From NCBI GenBank assembly GCA_024642445.1, contig JAHEBG010000033.1, positions 1 through 8,970 of the forward strand: a stretch of DNA of 8,970 nt, written 5' to 3'. Positions 1 through 5,575 of this stretch are shown here, piece after piece. Under the pieces are notes generated by a model. The model was given only the letters and a program-made list of their open reading frames with translations. It did no database searches and was not told the origin of the DNA. A program made the position numbers and the translations under genes. This DNA is from Gammaproteobacteria bacterium (GTDB taxonomy: Bacteria; Pseudomonadota; Gammaproteobacteria; Xanthomonadales; Xanthomonadaceae). Each line of letters opens with the position of its first letter. Position 1 is the stretch's first letter.

Positions 1-12
1 GAGCGGCGGTGA
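1..12 (+). CDS. C-terminal end of an upstream gene, probably pxpB (partial)
   Basis: Reading from base 1, the window opens with three codons (Glu-Arg-Arg) and a TGA stop at 10-12, three bases before the pxpC start. Given the invariable pxpB-pxpC-pxpA logic of 5-oxoprolinase clusters, this is most likely the tail of pxpB, the subunit that partners PxpC. Only four codons are visible, so the identity rests on context alone. Confidence 0.4.
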   Translation, partial: ERR

Positions 13-15
13 GCC

Positions 16-969
16 ATGCTAGTTTTCGAGTTCCCCGGCATCAGCAGCCTGCAGGATTTGGGAAGGCACGGATACCAAAACCAAGGCGTCAGCGTAAGCG
101 GCGCCATGGATACCTTGGCAGCACGCGTAGCCAATTCTCTGGTGGGCAATCCCGAACAGCTCCCAGTCATAGAATTGGCTTTGGGTGGCATGGCCGTCCG
201 TGTGCAGCACAGTCAGTGTTTCGCCATCACCGGTGCCGACCTGCAAGCGCGTTGCGACGGCACCGAGGTGCCGTTGTGCAAGCCCATCTGGCTGGATGCC
301 GGCAGCCGTCTGGAATTCTGTGCGCCGGTGCGCGGCTGTCGTGCCTATATCGCTGTTGCCGGCGGGTTTTACGCAGAGCCGATGTTGGGCAGCGCGGCTA
401 CCGATGCCCGCGCTGGACTGGGTGGTTTCCATGGCCGAAATTTTCGTCGCGGCGACACCCTGCCGTATGCCAAGCAGTCTGCGCCGTTGAAAAAATCCGT
501 ATCTTGGCATACCTCTTGGGCCAACCCGGATTTCGATGAAACTGCGGCATTACCCTGCATTGAAGGGCCCCAGTGGGCTCTTTTGCCGAAACCGCTTCAG
601 CAGGACTTTCTGGAAAATTCATGGCTGCTTAGCCGGCAAACCGACCGGATGGGGCTGCGTTTCGATCAGGCCCTGCGTGGAGAATTCGAAACCCCTTCCC
701 TGCTGTCCACAGGCGTCGTCTTCGGCAGCGTGCAATTGCCGCCGGACAAGCACCCTATTATTCTAGGCGCTGACCGGCAAACCACCGGCGGCTACCCGCA
801 AATCGCCGTTGTTGCCGGCATCGGGCATCGGGCACTGGCGCAAGCCAAGCCAGGCGAACAACTCCGCTTCCAAATGATGGAGGTTGAACAGGCCTTGCAG
901 CTTTGGCGCCGGCGCGAACGGCATTTTCGTGAATGGCAGCAGCATATGCAACAATGGTGGCACGCATGA
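16..969 (+). CDS. pxpC: 5-oxoprolinase subunit C (biotin-dependent carboxyltransferase / KipA family)
   Basis: This subunit of the cytoplasmic PxpABC 5-oxoprolinase takes part in ATP-dependent opening of 5-oxoproline (pyroglutamate) to L-glutamate. The 317-residue protein is the normal family length. Family signatures run in order: QDLGRHGY (13-20), the GAMD and ELALGG stretches (29-58), ITGAD (71-75), YIAVAGGF (111-118), a GSAAT/AGLGGFHGR block (125-141), QTDRMGLR (208-215) and ADRQTTGGYP (252-261). These match the KipA/AHS2 fold. The last 20 residues are rich in Arg, Gln and Trp and look like a variable tail. The ATG at 16 is chosen because the family's N-terminal block begins directly after it and it lies three bases past the preceding stop. 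Its TGA overlaps the pxpA ATG (ATGA), so translation is likely coupled. Older annotations call such proteins allophanate hydrolase subunit 2 or urea amidolyase-like; the neighbours favour PxpC. Confidence 0.93.
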   Translation: MLVFEFPGISSLQDLGRHGYQNQGVSVSGAMDTLAARVANSLVGNPEQLPVIELALGGMAVRVQHSQCFAITGADLQARCDGTEVPLCKPIWLDAGSRLEFCAPVRGCRAYIAVAGGFYAEPMLGSAATDARAGLGGFHGRNFRRGDTLPYAKQSAPLKKSVSWHTSWANPDFDETAALPCIEGPQWALLPKPLQQDFLENSWLLSRQTDRMGLRFDQALRGEFETPSLLSTGVVFGSVQLPPDKHPIILGADRQTTGGYPQIAVVAGIGHRALAQAKPGEQLRFQMMEVEQALQLWRRRERHFREWQQHMQQWWHA

Positions 970-1718
970 ACACGCAGATGGATATCAATGCCGACCTGGG
1001 CGAACTCAGTACCGCCAACGATGCGGCGCTGATGCCTTACCTGTCTTCGGCAAATATCGCCTGCGGTTTCCATGCCGGGTCTGTGGAGCGTATGCGGGAA
1101 ACCGTTGCCCTGTGCCTGCATCACGGCGTTGCCATAGGTGCGCATCCCTCATACCGTGATCGCGCCTATTTCGGGCGCAGGGAAACCGGCATCTCTGCCG
1201 AAGAGATCTATGCAATTACCCGTGAGCAAATCGATGCCCTGCGTGTCATCGCCCAGGCGCAGGATGCTACGCTTCGGCATGTCAAAGCCCACGGCGCCCT
1301 GTATAACCGCTGTGCTACCGACGTTGCCGCTGCAGAAGCGCTGGCACGCGCCGTGGTTGATAGCGATCCATTCTTAATTCTGGTCGGCTTGGCAAATTCT
1401 GAAATGCTGACTGCAGGCCGCGCACTGGGTTTGCGAGTGGTCTCCGAAGGCTTTGCCGACCGGCGCTATACGCCTGCTGGACAACTGCAGCCGCGTACGC
1501 TTTCTGATGCTTTGATTGAGGACGAAAATGAAGCCATCGCACAGGTGCTGCAGATGCTGGAACACGGCACAGTGACCGCGGTTGACGGCAGCATGGTGGC
1601 CTTGGACATCGACACCGTTTGCGTGCATGGCGACGGCCCGCAGGCTTTGGCTTTTGTACAGGCACTGCACCAAGCTTTGTCTTCAAAACATATCCGTATC
1701 AGCTCGGAGTTCGCATGA
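966..1718 (+). CDS. pxpA: 5-oxoprolinase subunit A (LamB/YcsF family)
   Basis: PxpA is the subunit of PxpABC that works with PxpB/PxpC to convert 5-oxoproline and ATP to glutamate. The 250-residue protein covers the whole family (about 245-255 residues). Visible signatures are DINADLGE (6-13), SANIACGFHAG (28-38), GAHPSY (58-63), FGRR (69-72), KAHGALYN (107-114), EGFADRRYTP (161-170) and VHGDGP (220-225). The conserved Asp and His residues in these blocks sit at the family's active site. I chose the ATG at 966 because it overlaps the pxpC stop (ATGA) and places the DINADLGE motif at the very N terminus. An open frame extends back to 933 but would add 11 unrelated residues inside pxpC, and an ATG at 978 is also possible. 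The stop overlaps the next ATG by four bases. Confidence 0.95.
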   Translation: MNTQMDINADLGELSTANDAALMPYLSSANIACGFHAGSVERMRETVALCLHHGVAIGAHPSYRDRAYFGRRETGISAEEIYAITREQIDALRVIAQAQDATLRHVKAHGALYNRCATDVAAAEALARAVVDSDPFLILVGLANSEMLTAGRALGLRVVSEGFADRRYTPAGQLQPRTLSDALIEDENEAIAQVLQMLEHGTVTAVDGSMVALDIDTVCVHGDGPQALAFVQALHQALSSKHIRISSEFA

Positions 1719-2419
1719 ATTATTGGCCGTTACTGGCAGTAGCCGTGGTCGTCATCGGCTTTCTGAAGCGCTGGAATCCGGTGCTGGTAGTCATGGCCTC
1801 GGCCTTGGTGGCCGGCGTGTCTGCAGGCATGAGCATAGAGCGGATTTTGGGTGAAATAGGATCCGGCTTTACCAAAAATCGCTACCTGCTAATCATCATT
1901 CTGACTCTGCCGGTACTGGGCGCACTGGAGCGCGCCGGTTTGCGTGAACATGCGCAACAGTGGATTGCCCGAAAGAAATCCCTGAGTCCGGGCCGGCTGA
2001 TGACGGTTTACCTTGCCGTACGACAAGCCGCGGCAGCAGCAGGTCTTACCAGTTTGGGCGGTCAGGCGCAGACTGTGCGTCCGCTATTGGCACCGATGGC
2101 CGAGGGTTCTGCACAAGCCACCCATGGTGAGATTGGTCCAGAAACACGTGCGAAATTACGCGCCATGTCGGCCGCAACCGACAATGTCGGCCTGTTCTTC
2201 GGCGAAGATATTTTTCTTGCTTTCGGTGCCGTTCTACTGATTCAAGGCATTTATGCCGAAAACGGTTTGGCCATGGAACCTTTGCATATCGCGGTTTGGG
2301 GAATTCCTACTGCCCTGTTGGCCTTTGCCATCCACGCATGGCGATTGCGCCGGTTTGACCGGCAGCTGCCAAAAATCATTGCCGAAGAAAAACAACAGGA
2401 GCGCACTTCGCATGATTGA
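1715..2419 (+). CDS. DUF969 family integral membrane protein, putative transporter subunit
   Basis: This 234-residue hydrophobic protein of unknown biochemical role matches the DUF969 family. Likely membrane segments lie near residues 4-17, 22-38, 57-72, 97-112, 160-180 and 188-208, followed by a charged cytoplasmic-looking tail. Conserved-looking polar blocks are GGQAQTVRPLLAPMAEG (115-131) and SAATDNVGLFFGEDIF (152-167); polar motifs between helices of this kind are common in transporters. The start ATG at 1715 overlaps the pxpA stop and is preceded by GGAG at 1706-1709. An open frame back to 1619 lies wholly inside pxpA and is rejected. It overlaps the DUF979 gene by eight bases. From my recollection, DUF969 and DUF979 genes occur as a pair beside pcp. 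The pair is therefore inferred to form a two-subunit permease for pyroglutamate or pyroglutamyl peptides, but nothing in the sequence proves transport. Confidence 0.88.
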   Translation: MNYWPLLAVAVVVIGFLKRWNPVLVVMASALVAGVSAGMSIERILGEIGSGFTKNRYLLIIILTLPVLGALERAGLREHAQQWIARKKSLSPGRLMTVYLAVRQAAAAAGLTSLGGQAQTVRPLLAPMAEGSAQATHGEIGPETRAKLRAMSAATDNVGLFFGEDIFLAFGAVLLIQGIYAENGLAMEPLHIAVWGIPTALLAFAIHAWRLRRFDRQLPKIIAEEKQQERTSHD

Positions 2420-3365
2420 ATTGCGCCACATCTACCTGTTGTGCGGTCTGTATCTGGCGTATGTGGCCTGGCAAACCTTTCGGGATAACGGACACAGCAA
2501 GCGTATTTCCACCACCGCGTTCTGGAGCCTGTTGGCGGTTGCATTTCTGGTGGGCGAGCAACTGCCCGATACCGTGATGGGCCTGATGGTATTGACCATA
2601 GCGGCACTGGCAGGACTGGGTGGTATTGGCAGCGGAAACTACCACGCCGCAGTGCCCGAGCAACGCGCTGCCAAAGCCGCAACACTGGGCAACCGATTGT
2701 TCATTCCGGCGCTATTGATTCCACTGCTGACCTTGGCCGGCGTCTTCATGTATCCGTTGTTGCAATGGCATGAATACAGCCTAGTCAGTAGCACACAGAC
2801 CACCGTTATTGCTTTGGGCATTGCCTGCATTTTGGCCTTCTGCGTGGCATTGAAAATGGGCAGCGAGCGCATGACCGATGCCGTGCATGGTTCCCGCGGC
2901 ATACTGGATGCCATCGGCTGGGCTTTGCTGTTGCCGCTGTTGTTGGCAATGCTGGGCGCCATGTTCAACAATGCCGGCATTGGCGATTTGGTAGCGGACC
3001 TGTTAACCCGCAGCCTGCCCTTGCAGCACGCCTGGGTGGCTGTACTGGCTTATGGGTTGGGTATGGTGCTATTTACCATGATCATGGGCAATGCCTTTGC
3101 CGCATTTCCGGTGATGACCTTGGGTATCGGACTGCCGATTCTGGTCAATCAGCACGGCGCCGATCCTGCTCCATTGGCCGCGATTGGCATGCTTACCGGC
3201 TACTGCGGCACTCTGATGACGCCAATGGCAGCCAATTTCAATATCGTGCCGGTGGCATTGTTGGAGTTGAAAGATCAGAACGCGGTCATTCGCATGCAGA
3301 TCATGACTGCGCTGCCCTTGATTGCCTGCAATCTTCTGTTGATTTACTGGCTGGCGTTGCCATGA
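2412..3365 (+). CDS. DUF979 family integral membrane protein, putative transporter subunit
   Basis: This 317-residue polytopic membrane protein matches DUF979, the usual partner of DUF969. Hydrophobic segments lie near residues 7-21, 36-48, 53-72, 96-116, 129-148, 166-184, 206-225, 228-245, 254-275 and 295-315, so eight to ten spans are plausible. Conserved-looking motifs are GMVLFTMIMGNAFAAFPVMT (217-236) and GTLMTPMAANFNIVPVALLE (266-285), whose small and polar residues resemble the broken-helix regions of ion-coupled carriers. The ATG at 2412 is chosen because AGGAG lies at 2397-2401 and hydrophobic sequence begins immediately. The frame is open back to 2253, but that part is inside the DUF969 gene and is not membrane-like. 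It overlaps DUF969 by eight bases and pcp by four. The function is unknown; its place between pxp genes and pcp suggests uptake of the operon's substrate. Confidence 0.88.
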   Translation: MIELRHIYLLCGLYLAYVAWQTFRDNGHSKRISTTAFWSLLAVAFLVGEQLPDTVMGLMVLTIAALAGLGGIGSGNYHAAVPEQRAAKAATLGNRLFIPALLIPLLTLAGVFMYPLLQWHEYSLVSSTQTTVIALGIACILAFCVALKMGSERMTDAVHGSRGILDAIGWALLLPLLLAMLGAMFNNAGIGDLVADLLTRSLPLQHAWVAVLAYGLGMVLFTMIMGNAFAAFPVMTLGIGLPILVNQHGADPAPLAAIGMLTGYCGTLMTPMAANFNIVPVALLELKDQNAVIRMQIMTALPLIACNLLLIYWLALP

Positions 3366-4003
3366 GTATTCTCATTACCGGCTTCGAACCGTTCGGTGGC
3401 GAAACCGTTAATCCTTCCTGGCTGGCAGTTAGCCGGCAGCAAGAAACCGTCATCGGCGGTCAACACATCGTTTGCGCCTGTCTACCCACGGCATTCCATC
3501 TGGCCGGAGATGTATTGCAGACATTGATTGAAAATCAACGGCCGCAGTTGGTGATAGCCGTAGGACAGGCCACGGGCCGCTCAACCATCAGTGTGGAAAG
3601 GGTTGCCATCAATATCGACGATGCCCGCATTCCCGATAATCTGGGGGCACAACCGATTGACCGCGCCATCATCGATAACGGACCACCGGCCTACTTCAGC
3701 ACCCTGCCGATCAAAGCCATTGTGCAATCCTTGAACAACAGCGGCATTGCCGCCGAAGTGTCCAACAGTGCCGGCACTTTTGTCTGCAATCATCTGTTTT
3801 ACCACTTGATGCACATCAGCCGAAGGTTTCCCGGGATGCGTGCCGGTTTTGTGCACATCCCTTGCCTTCCGGAACAAGCCCAAAGCCGGCCCGGCACACC
3901 CAGTATGCCTTTGGATACGATAAGCCAGGCCATGGCACTAATAGTAGAAACCGCATGGCACACGACGGATGACTTGCAGATCACCGCCGGACGTGAGTGT
4001 TGA
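3362..4003 (+). CDS. pcp: Pyrrolidone-carboxylate peptidase (pyroglutamyl-peptidase I)
   Basis: This is a cytoplasmic cysteine peptidase of family C15 that removes an N-terminal pyroglutamyl residue from peptides, yielding free 5-oxoproline. The 213-residue length is typical. The N terminus ILITGFEPFGG (3-13) with NPSW (17-20) is the family's hallmark. The catalytic triad is visible: Glu79 in SVERVAIN, Cys142 in SNSAGTFVCNHLFY, and His165 in GFVHIPCLPEQ. All three are present, so the enzyme should be active. The start ATG overlaps the DUF979 stop (ATGA); no good ribosome binding site precedes it, consistent with translational coupling. It is the last gene of the operon and is followed by a strong hairpin terminator. 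With PxpABC upstream, its product would be converted directly to glutamate. Confidence 0.96.
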   Translation: MSILITGFEPFGGETVNPSWLAVSRQQETVIGGQHIVCACLPTAFHLAGDVLQTLIENQRPQLVIAVGQATGRSTISVERVAINIDDARIPDNLGAQPIDRAIIDNGPPAYFSTLPIKAIVQSLNNSGIAAEVSNSAGTFVCNHLFYHLMHISRRFPGMRAGFVHIPCLPEQAQSRPGTPSMPLDTISQAMALIVETAWHTTDDLQITAGREC

Positions 4004-4008
4004 AGCAA

Positions 4009-4036
4009 AAAAAATGGCCCGCAAGGGCCATTTTTT
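4009..4036 (+). terminator. Bidirectional rho-independent terminator between pcp and the THX-like gene
   Basis: A perfect inverted repeat has 12-base arms (4009-4020 and 4025-4036) around a GCAA loop. The GC core is TGGCCC/GGGCCA, flanked by A-runs on the left and six Ts on the right. Read on the + strand it ends in a T-run after pcp. Read on the - strand it ends in eight Ts after the convergent THX-like gene. It can therefore stop transcription from both sides. Confidence 0.92.
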
Positions 4037-4054
4037 GACGCATTGAAATCGCGC

Positions 4055-4231
4055 TTACTCTTTCGAGGCGGTTTTCTTTGCTGCGGCTTTTTTAGCCGGC
4101 GCGGCTTTCTTGGCCGGCTCTTTTTTCACAACGGCTTTCACAGCCACTTTTTTGGCGGTGGCGGTACGGGCATTGCCATAGCTGGAAATGCTGCGTTTGC
4201 CTTTGGTGGTTTTACGGTCGCCCTTACCCAT
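4055..4231 (-). CDS. Small basic protein resembling 30S ribosomal protein THX
   Basis: The minus strand encodes a 58-residue protein starting MGKGDRKTTKGKRSISSYGN and ending in a Lys/Ala/Pro-rich tail with repeated AKKAA-type units (residues 26-58). The MGKGD-K-KGK...SYGN pattern matches the bacterial THX family, a small basic protein bound in the head of the 30S ribosomal subunit. The Lys/Ala-rich C-terminal extension is like that of proteobacterial members and of histone-H1-like tails. A good ribosome binding site, AAAGGA (complement of 4241-4246), lies nine bases before the ATG. The stop is TAA at 4055-4057, and the shared hairpin terminator follows. It is too short for many gene finders. 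A longer reading frame on the opposite strand is rich in Phe and Gly, an artefact of these Lys/Ala codons. An alternative is a small DNA- or RNA-binding histone-like protein. I am sure the gene is real and fairly sure of the family. Confidence 0.8.
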   Translation of the reverse strand: MGKGDRKTTKGKRSISSYGNARTATAKKVAVKAVVKKEPAKKAAPAKKAAAKKTASKE

Positions 4232-4286
4232 TTCGATGCATCCTTTATGAAAAATTTCGTGACAAGGCGCCTAGAGTACCATCTTG

Positions 4287-4306
4287 AAGGCTTCAGACCA
4301 AGCCTT
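4287..4306 (-). terminator. Weak hairpin at the end of the merC-like gene
   Basis: A 7-base inverted repeat (AAGGCTT / AAGCCTT) with a six-base loop overlaps the stop codon of the merC-like gene. No T-run follows on the minus strand, so it is at best an inefficient terminator or an RNA-stabilising hairpin. Transcription may continue into the THX-like gene 74 bases further on. Confidence 0.3.
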
Positions 4307-4719
4307 TAATGGCTATGGTGGCAACTGGCATCGTGCACATGGCCATGGGTCAAGCGCAGATTCACCAGGTGCGCTACCGCAATCAGCGTGCCTCCGGCGG
4401 TCATCACCACCGCATGCCGAAGCATGTCGTGGTGGATTTCTGGCACCAGAATGCCCAACCACACCAAAAACAGGCCGGGCACCAGGAATGCCAAGGCCCG
4501 GTACACCCGGTGCCGTTTATAGCCTAACCAAAGACTGAACAAGCCCAACAGGCTGGCAAAACAGACAAAGGCCCACTCAAAGCCGCTCCAGGCCAAAGCG
4601 CTTAGGCCCAGCGCCGGAAGCAGCGAGATTGCCACCGGCAGCAGCGCGCAATGCAACGCGCACACCACCGAACTGGTAGTGCCGAACTTGTCGATAAATT
4701 TTCGGAGGTTAGGGCTCAA
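4306..4719 (-). CDS. MerC-family membrane protein with His-rich tail, probably Zur-regulated
   Basis: This is an inner-membrane protein of the MerC domain family, known for mercuric ion uptake but also found outside mer operons. With the start used here it has 137 residues. The CxxxC motif with a His (Cys20, His23, Cys24 in VVCALHCALLP) matches MerC. Hydrophobic spans lie near 16-38, 44-62, 69-90 and 102-119. The C terminus is a metal-ligand tail with six His and one Cys in the last thirteen residues (HGHVHDASCHHSH). The frame is open to 4851, and an ATG exists at 4758, but that ATG lies in the operator and -10 region. A TTG at 4719 preceded by GGAA fits the family's N terminus and leaves room for a leader. 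No mer genes are nearby. With a Zur-type operator upstream and zur nearby, zinc handling is a better guess than mercury resistance. Confidence 0.82.
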   Translation of the reverse strand: MSPNLRKFIDKFGTTSSVVCALHCALLPVAISLLPALGLSALAWSGFEWAFVCFASLLGLFSLWLGYKRHRVYRALAFLVPGLFLVWLGILVPEIHHDMLRHAVVMTAGGTLIAVAHLVNLRLTHGHVHDASCHHSH

Positions 4720-4743
4720 TGCTTTTCCAGAAGCCTGTGTATG

Positions 4744-4756
4744 GTTATAGTATAAC
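4744..4756. promoter_or_regulatory. Predicted Zur operator (13-base perfect palindrome)
   Basis: GTTATAGTATAAC is a perfect palindrome around one central base and equals the core of the gammaproteobacterial Zur box as I remember it (GTTATA-N-TATAAC). The flank on the right, ATT at 4757-4759, also agrees with the extended consensus; the left flank agrees less. It lies 25 bases upstream of the chosen merC start and 52 bases upstream of the GST start, in the divergent intergenic region. The Zur gene is in the same window. Zinc-loaded Zur bound here would block the merC promoter. Confidence 0.75.
4749..4754 (-). promoter_or_regulatory. Candidate -10 element of the merC-like gene inside the Zur box
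   Basis: The minus strand reads TATACT at 4754-4749, a good sigma-70 -10 hexamer (five of six match TATAAT). It would start transcription near 4742, giving a leader of about 22 bases with GGAA before the TTG start. The best -35 candidate, TTGCAA at 4780-4775, is 20 bases away, longer than ideal. Overlap with the operator is what is expected for simple repression by Zur. Confidence 0.45.
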
Positions 4757-4807
4757 ATTAACAACCGTGCGCCGTTGCAAGTGCAATGTCCATGCAATAC
4801 TGTGCTT

Positions 4808-5515
4808 ATGACTGAACCTACAACCGAAACCACGCTGTACATCGCGAACAAAAACTACTCGTCTTGGTCACTTCGTCCCTGGTTGGCCATGACCGAACTT
4901 GGCATCCCGTTCAGTGAACAGCTTTTGCCGTTCGAAAGCGACAACCACACACGCTTCAAGGCCATTGCGCCCAATGCCCGCGTACCTTGCCTGTACCATG
5001 GCAAAACGGTGGTGTGGGATTCACTGGCCATCCTTGAGTATCTGGCTGAACGGTTCCCCGGGGTTTGGCCCACTGACCAAAATGCCCGCGCCTGGTCACG
5101 TTCAGCGGCCGCCGAAATGCACGCCGGTTTTACTGCCTTGCGGAATGTTTGTCCGATGAATTGCGGTATCCGAGCCCGTTTGCGGAGCATGCCTTCGGCC
5201 TTGCGATCCGATCTGCAGCGACTGGATGAACTGTGGAATGACGGCTTATCACGTTTTGGCGGCCCATACCTGGCCGGCGAAGCGTTCAGCGCTGTGGATG
5301 CCTATTTCGCACCCGTTGCGTTCCGCATCCAAAGCTACGGTCTGGATTTGAGCGCCACAGCGAGCGCCTATAGTCAGCGCCTGTTGGCATTGCCAGGCAT
5401 GCAAGCCTGGTATTGCCAAGCCCTATTGGAACTCTGGCGTGAACCCCAGCATGAACGGGAAATCCTCGATAGTGCAGAGATCGTAGCCGATTACCGACAG
5501 CCACCCAACCTTTGA
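4808..5515 (+). CDS. Glutathione S-transferase family protein
   Basis: This 235-residue soluble protein has a GST architecture: an N-terminal thioredoxin-like domain (about 8-85) and an all-helical C-terminal domain (about 92-220). The segment IANKNYSSWSLRPWLAM (12-28) is characteristic of a bacterial GST subgroup (GST_N_1/GST_C_3 type in conserved-domain naming, from memory). Ser18 or Ser19 is the likely glutathione-activating residue. VP at 59-60 supplies the cis-proline and DS at 71-72 the glutathione-binding acidic-Ser pair. An N-cap-like stretch, GEAFSAVDAYFAPV (157-170), lies in the C domain. The substrate is unknown. The ATG at 4808 is chosen for its fit to the family N terminus; no clear ribosome binding site precedes it, and the frame is open back to a TTG at 4775. 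It is divergent from the merC-like gene and is followed by the DUF4870 gene on the same strand. Confidence 0.9.
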   Translation: MTEPTTETTLYIANKNYSSWSLRPWLAMTELGIPFSEQLLPFESDNHTRFKAIAPNARVPCLYHGKTVVWDSLAILEYLAERFPGVWPTDQNARAWSRSAAAEMHAGFTALRNVCPMNCGIRARLRSMPSALRSDLQRLDELWNDGLSRFGGPYLAGEAFSAVDAYFAPVAFRIQSYGLDLSATASAYSQRLLALPGMQAWYCQALLELWREPQHEREILDSAEIVADYRQPPNL

Positions 5516-5540
5516 CACATGCGCTCAGGCGTATTTTGGT
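5512..5540 (+). promoter_or_regulatory. Candidate promoter for the DUF4870 gene
   Basis: A perfect -35 hexamer, TTGACA (5512-5517), overlaps the stop codon of the GST gene. At the ideal 17-base spacing the -10 position reads TTTGGT (three of six matches). A better hexamer, TATTTT (5532-5537), is only 14 bases away. The gene may have its own transcription start here in addition to read-through from the GST gene. The evidence is modest. Confidence 0.35.
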
Positions 5541-5562
5541 TTACGCTGAATTCGAATCCACC

Positions 5563-5570
5563 TAAGGAGG
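5563..5570 (+). promoter_or_regulatory. Near-ideal Shine-Dalgarno sequence deciding the DUF4870 start
   Basis: TAAGGAGG is an eight-base match to the 3' end of 16S rRNA and sits five bases before the ATG at 5576. It is the strongest ribosome binding site in the window. It rules out the longer in-frame start at 5519, and it suggests the protein is made in quantity. Confidence 0.85.
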
Positions 5571-5575
5571 CAGTA

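Noticed and set aside
9..539. Plus-strand open frame of 176 codons overlapping pxpC
   Set aside because: Arg/Gly/Ser-rich shadow frame with no family motifs; the alternative frame encodes PxpC with all expected motifs.
1619..1714. Longer N terminus for the DUF969 protein
   Set aside because: It is the shifted reading of the pxpA 3' end; GGAG precedes ATG 1715.
2253..2411. Longer N terminus for the DUF979 protein
   Set aside because: It lies wholly inside the DUF969 gene in another frame, is not membrane-like, and a good ribosome binding site precedes ATG 2412.
4043..4309. Plus-strand open frame of 88 codons rich in Phe and Gly
   Set aside because: It is the opposite-strand reading of the Lys/Ala-rich THX-like gene, has no ribosome binding site and resembles no family.
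4775..4803. Possible plus-strand promoter TTGCAA with 17-base spacing to TACTGT before the GST gene
   Set aside because: The -10 matches at only three positions and would start transcription essentially at the ATG, leaving no leader.
4720..4851. Extended N terminus for the merC-like gene, including ATG 4758
   Set aside because: The extension would place the start inside the Zur box and -10 element and run into the GST gene, and the added residues do not resemble MerC; the TTG at 4719 with GGAA fits better.
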